Source: Hyphomicrobiales bacterium | Lineage (GTDB): Bacteria; Pseudomonadota; Alphaproteobacteria; Rhizobiales; Aestuariivirgaceae | Reading direction: 5' to 3' | Assembly: GCA_014380505.1 (NCBI GenBank) | Contig: JACMJT010000574.1 | Coordinates: forward strand, 1 to 7,226 | Length of the DNA: 7,226 nucleotides | Shown here: one piece after another, positions 1 through 6,868 of the stretch | How the letters are laid out: the number at the start of each line of letters is the position of its first letter | How positions within the stretch are numbered: position 1 is the first letter of the stretch | Made by a program: the position numbers and the translations under genes | The notes under the pieces: model-generated | Databases searched by the model: none | What the model saw: only the letters and a program-made list of their open reading frames with translations | What the model was told of the DNA's origin: nothing

Positions 1-23
1 CCGCTCGCGCGGGGCGAGGACAT
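1..23 (-). CDS. Possible start of a downstream gene, coupled to the kinase (partial)
   Basis: On the minus strand the kinase stop TAA and an ATG share one base (TAATG). The ATG occupies 21-23 and opens a reading frame of seven full codons, M-S-S-P-R-A-S, before the window ends. No good Shine-Dalgarno is visible before it, which is what one expects if ribosomes finishing the kinase re-initiate here. Only a few codons are visible, so the product cannot be identified and the frame could close just outside the window. A gene in the same operon as the kinase is the simplest reading. Confidence 0.35.
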
Positions 24-2329
24 TAGGCCGCCGCCGTTGCTTCGGCGATCCGGGGCAAATGCACGGTGACTTCGGTGCCGGCGCCGATCGCGCTGCGGAT
101 TTCCAGGCTGCCGCCGTGGAGCTCGATCAGGGATTTCGAGATGGCAAGGCCTAAGCCGGAACCGCCCTTGGTTTTGGTGAACTGGTTTTCCACCTGTTCG
201 AAGGGGCGCCCGAGCTTTTCGATGTCGCGGGGCGGAATGCCGATGCCGGTGTCGCTGATGCGGATGGTGACCCAGCCTTGCTCTTCGGTTGCCGCGATTT
301 TGACGTTGCCGCCCTCGGGCGTGAATTTGATCGCGTTGGAGAGCAGGTTGATGAACACCTGCTTGAGGGCGCGCCGGTCGGCGGTGACCTCGATTGAATC
401 CGGAATGTCGCGCTCGACCGCGACCTTGCCCTCGAAGGCGCGGGGGCCGACGAGGCGCATGATCTCCTCGAAGATGGCGCTGAGCTGGCCCACTTCCGTT
501 TCAAGCTGCACGCGCCCCGCCTCGATCTTCGACATGTCGAGAATGTCGTTGATGACGTCGAGCAGGAATTGTCCGCTGCGGTGAATGTCGCGGGAATATT
601 CGCTGTACTTGTCGGCGCCAAGCGGGCCGAACATCTGTTCCTGCATGACCTCGCTGAAGCCGATGATGGCATTGAGCGGGGTGCGCAATTCGTGGCTCAT
701 ATTGGCGAGGAATTCCGACTTGGAGCGGTTCGCAGCTTCGGCGCGGGTTTTCTCACGGGCGTATTTGTCGGCGAGATCGGCCAGGCGCTGGGACTGCTGG
801 TCGGCGAGGAGGCGCTCCTTCTGCAGATCGCGCACCGTCACCATGAGCTCGCGTTCCGAGAGGAGGAGGCGTTCCTCCTGCTTCTTCAGCGCCGTGATGT
901 CGGTGCCCACCGAAACGAAACCGCCATCCTTAGTGCGCCGCTCATTGATCTGCAGCCAGCGCCGGTCGCCAAGCTGCACCTCGAAGGATTTGCCGTCGGG
1001 CGCATCGCCGCTGGCGACCTTGACGCGCTGACGGACGGCTGGCTCCTTCGCGGCCCGGGTCACGTCTTCATAATGCGTGCCAGGCAGGCAGACGGCGACG
1101 GGAAGCGAATGGAACTGCTGATACTTGGAATTGCACAGCACCAGCCGGTTGTCCGCATCCCACAGGACAAAGGCTTCCGAAATATTCTCGATCGCATCCT
1201 TGAGGCGGAGCTCGGCCTCCATATTGAGGTGATCGGCCTCCTTTTGTTGGGTGATATCGAAAACGATGCCGATCAGATGCTGCTCGTCCGCCGTGTCGCC
1301 AGGCGCCAGTGCGGCGCGGGCCCTGAGCCACACCCAGTGGCCGTCTTCGTGGCGCATGCGAAACTCCCGGTCGAAAACCGAAAGTTCGCCGCACAGGAGA
1401 TTTTCGATCACCTGCTCTAGCTGTGCGTCATCGGGATGGAGGCGGTTTGCCACCTCGCCGAAATTGAGGAAATCGCCCTTCACCGGCAGTCCCAGAATTT
1501 CGAACATGGACTTGGACCAGAAGATCATGCCCTTCGATACGTCCCAATCCCACATGCCGCACTGGCCGCGGTCGAGCGCCTTGTCGAGGCGAGTGGTGGC
1601 GACGGCTAGAACCTGATCGGCCTCGGCGGCTTTGCCCGCCTGCCAATGGAAGGCAGCGCCCAGCATCATCAGCACCACCAGCGTCACCATGAACAGCATT
1701 TCGACCCGCGTGACGCTGGCGCGCCAGGCCGCGAGAATATCCGGCCTTGTCTGGATGACGAGGAGGCTGCCGGGATAGCCGCCGAGAGCATGCATGCTCA
1801 CATAGGCTTTCTCCCCCGATGCAAGCTCGAGCGGCGTGGGGCCGGACCCATCCATCGCAATCCCGCTGACGAATGAGGAGGATAAGACATCGGCGATATT
1901 GCGTCCCTCAAGGCCTGCGGAAAGAGGCAGGCTCGCCACCAACCGGCCGCTGGCATCGGCGACGGCAAAAATGCGCGCCTCGGCAAGGGCATCGGGCGGC
2001 AGCAGGTGCTCCAACAGGTCGGAGTTCATGGGGGGTGTGGTCTGGCCGCTGGCGAGCGGTTTGTCGAACGCCATGCGGATATTCTGGGCGGCGACGCTGC
2101 CATAGAGGGCGGCCAGCCGGTTCTGCTCAGTCAGGTGATCCTCCCGGTTCTGAACCAGTTGCAGGAAGAGCGAGGTGCCGAGCGACAGGAGGAAGAGGAC
2201 GATCAGCCCCATGATCAGGCGCCGCAGAGATTTTTCCGAAATCGCAAGGCGAAGCCTATGCGGCAGCGGCGATGGCAGCCGCAGCGATCTTTCCTTGAAA
2301 AACAGTTCGCCGATCTGGGTCTTGCCCAA
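23..2329 (-). CDS. PAS-domain sensor histidine kinase, PleC/DivJ/PdhS-like
   Basis: Inner-membrane sensor kinase of 768 residues that should autophosphorylate a histidine and pass the phosphate to a response regulator. A basic N-terminus leads into membrane segment 1 (about 39-59), then a periplasmic sensor region (60-208), membrane segment 2 (211-228), a PAS_3-like domain (252-362, with HPDD and a closing GIVFDIT), a second PAS domain (378-480, closing VGTDIT) and a coiled coil (480-535). The HisKA domain (537-604) carries NMSHELRTPLN with H546 as phosphoacceptor. The ATPase domain (648-760) has its N box around N661-N665, DTGIGIP at 693-699, PFEQV at 709-713 and GGSGLGLAIS at 722-731, so all boxes are intact. 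There is no receiver domain. The dimerisation region (MFGPLG, then INDILDMSKIEAG) resembles PleC, DivJ and PdhS, kinases that act on DivK/PleD; that partner is inference. No response regulator gene is next to it. The proposed start is TTG, because no in-frame ATG or GTG exists between it and the upstream stop at 2408-2410, and a GGGGA site lies 6 bases before it. The next ATG (2210-2212) lies at the edge of membrane segment 1. pepN is upstream on the same strand. Confidence 0.93.
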   Translation of the reverse strand: MGKTQIGELFFKERSLRLPSPLPHRLRLAISEKSLRRLIMGLIVLFLLSLGTSLFLQLVQNREDHLTEQNRLAALYGSVAAQNIRMAFDKPLASGQTTPPMNSDLLEHLLPPDALAEARIFAVADASGRLVASLPLSAGLEGRNIADVLSSSFVSGIAMDGSGPTPLELASGEKAYVSMHALGGYPGSLLVIQTRPDILAAWRASVTRVEMLFMVTLVVLMMLGAAFHWQAGKAAEADQVLAVATTRLDKALDRGQCGMWDWDVSKGMIFWSKSMFEILGLPVKGDFLNFGEVANRLHPDDAQLEQVIENLLCGELSVFDREFRMRHEDGHWVWLRARAALAPGDTADEQHLIGIVFDITQQKEADHLNMEAELRLKDAIENISEAFVLWDADNRLVLCNSKYQQFHSLPVAVCLPGTHYEDVTRAAKEPAVRQRVKVASGDAPDGKSFEVQLGDRRWLQINERRTKDGGFVSVGTDITALKKQEERLLLSERELMVTVRDLQKERLLADQQSQRLADLADKYAREKTRAEAANRSKSEFLANMSHELRTPLNAIIGFSEVMQEQMFGPLGADKYSEYSRDIHRSGQFLLDVINDILDMSKIEAGRVQLETEVGQLSAIFEEIMRLVGPRAFEGKVAVERDIPDSIEVTADRRALKQVFINLLSNAIKFTPEGGNVKIAATEEQGWVTIRISDTGIGIPPRDIEKLGRPFEQVENQFTKTKGGSGLGLAISKSLIELHGGSLEIRSAIGAGTEVTVHLPRIAEATAAA

Positions 2330-2393
2330 CGATTTTCCCCGTTTCCTGGCCCAAGCCGTATTGCCAAGACGGACCCGAAATGAACTCCACCAT
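2256..2393 (-). other. Small ORF overlapping the kinase start, possible leader peptide
   Basis: A 45-codon ATG frame on the minus strand begins 64 bases before the proposed kinase TTG and runs about 74 bases into the kinase gene in another frame, ending in TAG at 2256-2258. It has a better start than the kinase itself: ATG with GGGAG at 2400-2404, 6 bases upstream. The predicted peptide begins MVEFISGPSWQYGLGQ and ends in an alanine-rich run that is the out-of-frame reading of the kinase N-terminus. I recognise no family. It could be a translated leader that affects kinase initiation, or it may be chance in GC-rich DNA. Confidence 0.2.
2336..2340 (-). promoter_or_regulatory. Ribosome binding site for the kinase TTG start
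   Basis: Read on the minus strand this is GGGGA followed by six bases and then TTG at 2327-2329. It is the main support for a TTG start of the sensor kinase, since no ATG or GTG is available upstream in frame and the first internal ATG has no comparable site. Confidence 0.45.
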
Positions 2394-2404
2394 ACGCTAC
2401 TCCC

Positions 2405-2424
2405 GAATCAGGGGCTATTGATTC
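2405..2424. repeat. Perfect inverted repeat GAATCA-N8-TGATTC
   Basis: Two perfect 6-base arms, GAATCA at 2405-2410 and TGATTC at 2419-2424, are separated by 8 bases in the pepN-kinase gap. The layout suits either a dimeric repressor site or a weak RNA hairpin. On the minus strand one arm ends right before the GGGAG site of the small ORF, and the repeat overlaps the -10 position of the weak promoter candidate at 2417-2445. No regulator can be named from it. Confidence 0.4.
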
Positions 2425-2445
2425 GTAAGTGGAACGATTTGTCCA
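2417..2445 (-). promoter_or_regulatory. Weak promoter candidate for the kinase
   Basis: On the minus strand TGGACA (2440-2445) is followed after 17 bases by ATCAAT (2417-2422). The -35 box matches TTGACA at five of six positions, but the -10 box matches TATAAT at only three. It would start transcription near 2410, about 80 bases before the kinase start. Its -35 box touches the stem of the hairpin after pepN. This is a by-eye match and could be chance; the kinase may instead be read through from pepN. Confidence 0.2.
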
Positions 2446-2462
2446 GCCCCGGCTCCGGGGCT
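2445..2462 (-). terminator. GC-rich hairpin directly after pepN, possible terminator or attenuator
   Basis: A perfect 7-bp stem, AGCCCCG (2445-2451) paired with CGGGGCT (2456-2462), with a four-base loop, begins three bases after the pepN stop codon. In the pepN transcript the stem is followed by GGACAAAUCGUU, not a U run, so it is not a classical intrinsic terminator. It may protect the pepN mRNA 3' end, pause polymerase, or partly end transcription before the kinase. Confidence 0.45.
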
Positions 2463-2465
2463 TCC

Positions 2466-5114
2466 CTAGGAGGACGATTGGGCGATGCGGGATACGATCT
2501 CGAAGCAATCCCGCGACAGCTTCGGTGTGGCGAGAATCCGCTGGAGCTGGGTTTCGGCGGCGGCGCGGCGCCCCCCGTCGAGAATCTGACAGCTGCGGAA
2601 GCCCGTGGCCATGCGCGCCGCCACCTGGGGATTGAAGCCATCGAGTTTGATCACGGCGTCGGCCACCACGCGGTAGCCTTCGCCATCGGCCGCGTTGAAG
2701 CCCGCCACGTTTCCAGAGGTAAAGCCGCCGATGAGCGCATAGACCCGGTTGGGCGTGTTGTAGGTGAAGGCGGGATGGTACAGCAGCCGCTCCACCCGTG
2801 CTGCGGCGCTGGCATCCTTCGCCTGGGCTTGCAGCATGAACCATTTGTCGACCAAAAGATGATCGGCCGCATGACGGTCAAAAAACGCTTCGAGCGCAGC
2901 CTCCCGTTCTGGCGCCTCGACCTGAACAAGGCCGCCAAGCGCGCCGATTTCCGCGGTCATGCTATGGGCGAGCGCGAGTTCCGCCATCGCCAGGGCAACG
3001 CCCTTGCTGCGATTGCCTTGCAGGATCATTTGCAATGCCGCGTAACGCAGGGCGCGCCGCGCTGTGCCGGCGGTATCGGGTACGTACTCGCCAGACTCGG
3101 CTGTCGCCACCCAGATATCATCCAATGCAGCGTCGAGCCGGGCGCCCAACGCCGCCCTCACGCCATCGCGGGCGGCGAGCACGGCATCGGTATCGACATC
3201 CCGCCCAATGGCGGCCGCCATGTCCGCCTCGGGCGGCAGGCCCAGCATCAGCGCCTTGAACGCATCGTCGATTGAAGGATCGCTGAGCAGCCGCTCAAGA
3301 GCCGCGGCATAGGTCTCCACCTGCTCAAGCGGCGCGGTGCCACCCATGCTTGCGAGGACCAACTCTCGCCCCCGCGTCTGCCCCGCTTCCCACCGGTTGA
3401 AGCTGTCGGCGTCATGGCCCATGAGGAACAGTTGATCGGCGGGCGAGCTATTGAGCGTTAGATTGACCGGCGCCGAGAAGCCGCGGTTGAGCGATACAAC
3501 GGGCTTTTGGGCAACGTTCCGGAACCGAAACGTCTTTTTTGCCTCGTTCAATTCGATCATTGGCGTGTTGACGGCGCCCACCCCCTCAAGATCAAGGGGA
3601 ACGTCTCCGCCATCGGGTCCGACAAGTCCGATGCCCAGCGGAATATGGAGGGGCCGCTTCTCCATCTGGCCTGGCGTCGGCAAAGTCTTCTGCTCAAGGG
3701 TTAGCTCGAATGTCTGCCGCTTTGCATCGAAGCGGCCTTCGGCTTTGAGTTGCGGTGTGCCCGCCTGCTCATACCAGTGGAAGAACTGGCTGAGGTCGCG
3801 GCCCGAGGCATCGGCCATGCAGCGCACGAAATCCTCGACCGTCGCGGCCTCGCCATCGTGGCGTTCGAAATACAAATCCATCGCCTTGCGAAACGCAGCG
3901 GGGCCGATGAGCGTCTTCATCATGCGGCAGATTTCCGCGCCCTTCTCGTAGACGGTTGGCGTGTAAAAATTATTGATCTCGATATAGGACGAAGGCCTCG
4001 CCGGATGGGCCAGCGGGCCGCCATCCTCGGGGAACTGGCGGGACCGCAGCGTCTTGACGTCGGCGATGCGCTTGACCGCGCGCGAGCGCACATCGGACGT
4101 GAACTCCTGATCGCGGAAGACCGTGAGGCCTTCCTTCAGGCAAAGCTGGAACCAGTCGCGGCAGGTGATGCGGTTGCCCGTCCAGTTGTGGAAATACTCG
4201 TGCGCGATGATCGCTTCGATATTGACATAGTCGGTGTCGGTGGCTGTTGAGGGGAGTGCCAGGATATATTTGTCGTTGAAGACATTGAGGCCCTTGTTTT
4301 CCATGGCGCCCATATTGAAATTGGAAACGGCGACAATGTTGAAGACATCGAGATCGTACTCGCGCCCGAAAGCGGTTTCATCCCAGCCCATGGAAGCCTT
4401 GAGCGAAGCCATGGCCCAGGCGCAGCGATCCTCCTTGCCCTTCTCGACATAGATGCCGAGCTTCACGATCCGCCCCGACATGGTTTTGAACGTATCGAAA
4501 ACGCCAGCGAGATCGCCCGCCACCAGGGCAAAGAGATAGCAGGGCTTGGGAAAGGGATCGTTCCACACGGCAAAGTGGCGGCCCGTATCGGGGACGTCCC
4601 CGGTTTCGCCCGGATTGCCGTTGGAAAGGAGGATCGGCATTTCCAGTTTCGGCGCCTCCACCCGCACCCGGAAGCGCGCCATCACGTCGGGCCGGTCATA
4701 AAAATAGGTGATGCGGCGGAAGCCTTCCGCTTCACATTGGGTGCAGTACATGCCGTTCGACATGTAGAGACCGGTAAGCTCCGTGTTGGCGGTGGGATTG
4801 CACAAATTTACGATTTGAAGCGTGAAAGGCCGTTGCGGAACTTGCGCGATGGTGAGGGCTGAATCGGAGACCGCGAAGCTCGCTGCATTCAGCGCCTTGC
4901 CGTCGATCGACACCGACACGAGCTCCAGTTTCTTGCCGTCGAGAACCAGCGGCGCATTGGATTCAGCGCTTTCAGGGTTGGGGCGGATCGCCAGCAGGGA
5001 CGTGACCCGCGTTGCTTCCGGTTCGAGCTGGAAATCGAGATCGGCGCTGTCGATCCTGTAGGGAACCGGCTTGTAGTCCTTGAGGTGAATCGTTGGCGGT
5101 GTTTCGGTGCGCAT
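2466..5114 (-). CDS. pepN: Aminopeptidase N (M1 family zinc metallopeptidase)
   Basis: Cytoplasmic zinc aminopeptidase of 882 residues that removes N-terminal amino acids from peptides in the last steps of protein turnover. The E. coli enzyme has 870 residues, so this is full length. The exopeptidase motif GAMEN is at 269-273. The zinc site is HEYFH at 305-309 followed by E328 (HEXXH-X18-E), with H305, H309 and E328 as ligands and E306 as general base. Y389 in TVYEKGAEI matches the transition-state tyrosine (Y381 of E. coli). The N-terminal beta domain (about 10-200) has the usual YCTQCEAEGFRRIT segment, the catalytic domain spans about 200-450, and a beta sandwich plus helical C-terminal domain follow. 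There is no signal peptide. The ATG start at 5112-5114 gives MRTETPPTIHLKDY, typical of proteobacterial PepN, although the ribosome site before it is poor. The gene diverges from the gre-like gene, and a good promoter candidate lies at 5149-5177. A hairpin follows the stop codon. Confidence 0.97.
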   Translation of the reverse strand: MRTETPPTIHLKDYKPVPYRIDSADLDFQLEPEATRVTSLLAIRPNPESAESNAPLVLDGKKLELVSVSIDGKALNAASFAVSDSALTIAQVPQRPFTLQIVNLCNPTANTELTGLYMSNGMYCTQCEAEGFRRITYFYDRPDVMARFRVRVEAPKLEMPILLSNGNPGETGDVPDTGRHFAVWNDPFPKPCYLFALVAGDLAGVFDTFKTMSGRIVKLGIYVEKGKEDRCAWAMASLKASMGWDETAFGREYDLDVFNIVAVSNFNMGAMENKGLNVFNDKYILALPSTATDTDYVNIEAIIAHEYFHNWTGNRITCRDWFQLCLKEGLTVFRDQEFTSDVRSRAVKRIADVKTLRSRQFPEDGGPLAHPARPSSYIEINNFYTPTVYEKGAEICRMMKTLIGPAAFRKAMDLYFERHDGEAATVEDFVRCMADASGRDLSQFFHWYEQAGTPQLKAEGRFDAKRQTFELTLEQKTLPTPGQMEKRPLHIPLGIGLVGPDGGDVPLDLEGVGAVNTPMIELNEAKKTFRFRNVAQKPVVSLNRGFSAPVNLTLNSSPADQLFLMGHDADSFNRWEAGQTRGRELVLASMGGTAPLEQVETYAAALERLLSDPSIDDAFKALMLGLPPEADMAAAIGRDVDTDAVLAARDGVRAALGARLDAALDDIWVATAESGEYVPDTAGTARRALRYAALQMILQGNRSKGVALAMAELALAHSMTAEIGALGGLVQVEAPEREAALEAFFDRHAADHLLVDKWFMLQAQAKDASAAARVERLLYHPAFTYNTPNRVYALIGGFTSGNVAGFNAADGEGYRVVADAVIKLDGFNPQVAARMATGFRSCQILDGGRRAAAETQLQRILATPKLSRDCFEIVSRIAQSSS

Positions 5115-5148
5115 GTGCTAGGATTGCCTGCTGAGTGAGTTGAACGGC

Positions 5149-5177
5149 ATAGAGCCCATGAGCCGCGCCTTTGTCAA
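5149..5177 (-). promoter_or_regulatory. Candidate pepN promoter overlapping the gre-like start
   Basis: On the minus strand a perfect TTGACA (5172-5177) is followed after exactly 17 bases by CTCTAT (5149-5154), a five-of-six match to the rhizobial -10 CTATAT. Transcription would start near 5142, leaving a leader of roughly 28 bases before the pepN ATG. The element lies across the start codon (5158-5160) and first codons of the divergent gre-like gene. Caution: the -35 comes from codons for F-V-K, conserved in this protein family, so part of the match may reflect protein conservation. Confidence 0.45.
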
Positions 5178-5637
5178 AGAACAAGATGATGCCCCGGAAG
5201 AGTTGCTGGAGCGTCCTGTCAGCGCCAATCCCAATTTTGTGACCGCGCGGGGCTTGCGCCTCATCGAGGAGGAGCTGGAGACGTTGCGCAAAGCCCAGGC
5301 GCAGGCCCACGCCGAGGGCGACAAGGCCGCCGTGGCGCGGGCCGCGCGCGATCTCCGCTATTGGCAGCAGCGGCGGGCGACGGCTCAGCTTGTGGCGCCG
5401 CCTTCGGAACTGAAAACCGTGGCTTTCGACACGAGCGTCACGATTTTACGCGAGGATGGGCGGCGCCAGCGCTTTGCCATCGTCGGCGAAGACGAGGCCG
5501 ATCCGGCGCAAGGGCTGATCGCTTATGTATCGCCCATGGCCCGCGCACTCCTCGGCAAGGCAGTAGGCGACTTCGCTGAAGCGCCCGGCGGTGAAGCGGA
5601 GATCGTGGAGCTAGAAGCGGTCGGCCCGGAAGGGTGA
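5158..5637 (+). CDS. GreA/GreB-family transcription elongation factor-like protein
   Basis: Protein of 159 residues with the two-part Gre layout: an N-terminal coiled coil (about 29-80, GLRLIEEELETL to RRATAQLV) that would enter the RNA polymerase secondary channel, and a C-terminal FKBP-like domain (about 86-155, with VGEDEADPAQGLIAYVSP and ARALLGKAVGD) that docks on polymerase. True GreA carries GDxSENAEY at the coil tip; here the segment reads GDKAAVARAA, keeping the aspartate (D55) but with alanine (A58) where the second acidic residue belongs. It may bind polymerase without efficient transcript cleavage, so greA/greB is not assigned. I chose the ATG at 5158 because MSRAFVKE is, from memory, the usual start in alphaproteobacteria; a TTG at 5140 would add six residues. 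The ribosome site is weak. It is the only plus-strand gene, 43 bases from pepN, and its last 27 bases overlap the end of the dehydrogenase gene. Confidence 0.88.
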   Translation: MSRAFVKEQDDAPEELLERPVSANPNFVTARGLRLIEEELETLRKAQAQAHAEGDKAAVARAARDLRYWQQRRATAQLVAPPSELKTVAFDTSVTILREDGRRQRFAIVGEDEADPAQGLIAYVSPMARALLGKAVGDFAEAPGGEAEIVELEAVGPEG

Positions 5638-6858
5638 GAGATCGACGTTGCTCCGGACGCCTGTCATCATTTCGCTGACGAGGCGGCCGGTGGATGGCCC
5701 CCAGGTCAGTCCCAAATGGCTGTGGCCGAAATTATACCAGACATTTGAAACGTGGGCCGCGGGGCCCAGCACCGGAAGAGAGTCGGGCGTGCCGGGCCTG
5801 CGCCCCATCCAGCGTGTCGTTGCGGCATCAGGCTCGCGAAGCTGCGGCAGCACGGCTTTGAACATGGTCCACAAGGCATTGGCTCGCGCATAGTTAGGCT
5901 TTGCATCGAGGCCCGCGAATTCGTCGCTGCCCGCCAGCCTGAGGCCCATCTCCATGGGCGTCGCGGCACCGGGGGTCCGGGCGTAGGTAAGGGAGCGGGA
6001 CAGGGTGACGCCGGGATTGGGGAGTGTCATGTGATAGCCGCGCTCAGCCTCCAGCAGCACACGATCGCCGAGCTGTTTCGCCAATAAGTGGGAATAGGCG
6101 CCGGCGCAGATGACCAGCCGGTCGATGGTATGGATGGCACCCGACTTGAGTTTCAGGTGGCTGGCCTTGCCATCCGCCGTAATGATTGCGGCAACTTCGT
6201 CCGAAAGGATGGTGCCGCCGTTTCGCACAATTTCAGCGGCAATGGATTTCACCACACGTTCTGGATTTTTCACGAAGTACCAGCCGCCGTGAAACTCCCC
6301 GCAGTGTACATGGGGCGAAATGGCAGGCTCGATCTCGCGCACCTCATCGCCAGAAAGGCGTTTCGTCTCGTAGCCGTGGGCGTTCTTGATGGCGCGTTCA
6401 CTGGCTTCGGCGGCGAATTGCTGCTCGTTGTCAAAGAGGCGGAGTGTGTCCTCATAGCTCAAGAGATCGGCCGTGCCCGCCGCCTTGAGCAAGGTTTCGA
6501 AATCGCTGACGACACGAAGTCCCAAATTGGCGCGAGCCTCGGTGATAGCCTTGACGCGGTCCGGCATTGCATTGCGCCCCGCCGCGAGGAACCACGGCAG
6601 CGCCTTGGGAAGATAGGACCAGCGGATGGTGAGGGGTCCCAGCGGGTCCATGAGCCAGCCGGGAATTTTGAGAAGGATGCGCGGATGAATGGCGGGCACG
6701 ACTTCCGCGAAAGCGAGGCCTCCCGCATTGCCAAATGAACAGCCTTCGCCCGGTGGCAGCCGGTCGATGACCGTGACCCGGAAACCCGCGCGCTGAAGGA
6801 AAGCGGCGGTGGAGATGCCGACGATTCCGGCGCCGATGATGGTGGCATGGGGTGTCAT
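5611..6858 (-). CDS. dadA: D-amino acid dehydrogenase (DadA-type FAD oxidoreductase)
   Basis: FAD-dependent oxidoreductase of the DAO fold, 415 residues, which should oxidise D-amino acids (or a related imino acid such as D-hydroxyproline) to 2-oxo or imino products and pass electrons to the respiratory chain. The Rossmann motif GAGIVG is at 9-14, with D32 closing the second beta strand to bind the FAD ribose. GCSFGNAGG at 39-47 is the DadA counterpart of SFANAG, and the C-terminal FAD segment GHSHLGLTWGPSTGRL is at 378-393. The length is close to E. coli DadA (432). I chose the ATG at 6856-6858 because the FAD motif follows directly and GAGGA lies 5 bases before it; a GTG at 6912 would add 18 residues running through the upstream gene. 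The paralogous family is broad, so the substrate is not settled. It is second in an operon with the M20 deacetylase, and its 3' end overlaps the gre-like gene. Confidence 0.9.
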   Translation of the reverse strand: MTPHATIIGAGIVGISTAAFLQRAGFRVTVIDRLPPGEGCSFGNAGGLAFAEVVPAIHPRILLKIPGWLMDPLGPLTIRWSYLPKALPWFLAAGRNAMPDRVKAITEARANLGLRVVSDFETLLKAAGTADLLSYEDTLRLFDNEQQFAAEASERAIKNAHGYETKRLSGDEVREIEPAISPHVHCGEFHGGWYFVKNPERVVKSIAAEIVRNGGTILSDEVAAIITADGKASHLKLKSGAIHTIDRLVICAGAYSHLLAKQLGDRVLLEAERGYHMTLPNPGVTLSRSLTYARTPGAATPMEMGLRLAGSDEFAGLDAKPNYARANALWTMFKAVLPQLREPDAATTRWMGRRPGTPDSLPVLGPAAHVSNVWYNFGHSHLGLTWGPSTGRLVSEMMTGVRSNVDLSPFRADRF

Positions 6859-6863
6859 TAAGG

Positions 6864-6868
6864 TCCTC
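6864..6868 (-). promoter_or_regulatory. Ribosome binding site for the dehydrogenase, within the upstream stop codon
   Basis: Read on the minus strand this is GAGGA, five bases before the dehydrogenase ATG. Its first two bases are the last two of the TGA stop of the M20 deacetylase gene. The arrangement fixes the dehydrogenase start and suggests coupled translation of the two genes. Confidence 0.6.

Noticed and set aside
569..1420. 283-codon plus-strand open frame opposite the sensor kinase
   Set aside because: It lies wholly antisense to a kinase with intact domains, shows no recognisable domain, and is the usual long antisense frame of GC-rich codon use.
2210..2212. First internal ATG as the kinase start
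   Set aside because: It would begin at the edge of the first membrane segment, drop the basic stretch before it, and has no ribosome site; the TTG with GGGGA is preferred.
2175..3275. 366-codon plus-strand open frame across the kinase 5' end, the gap and the pepN 3' end
   Set aside because: Its composition is rich in arginine, histidine and glycine with no domain, and it is antisense to two well-supported genes.
5093..5124. TTGGCG with TAGGAT as a plus-strand promoter for the gre-like gene
   Set aside because: The spacer is 20 bases and both boxes are imperfect, so I did not annotate it.
5140..5157. TTG start adding six residues to the gre-like protein
   Set aside because: MSRAFVKE is the expected conserved N-terminus, and the added residues would narrow the gap to pepN further without a better ribosome site.
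6088..6738. 216-codon plus-strand open frame opposite the dehydrogenase
   Set aside because: Antisense to conserved dehydrogenase coding sequence, with no family motif.
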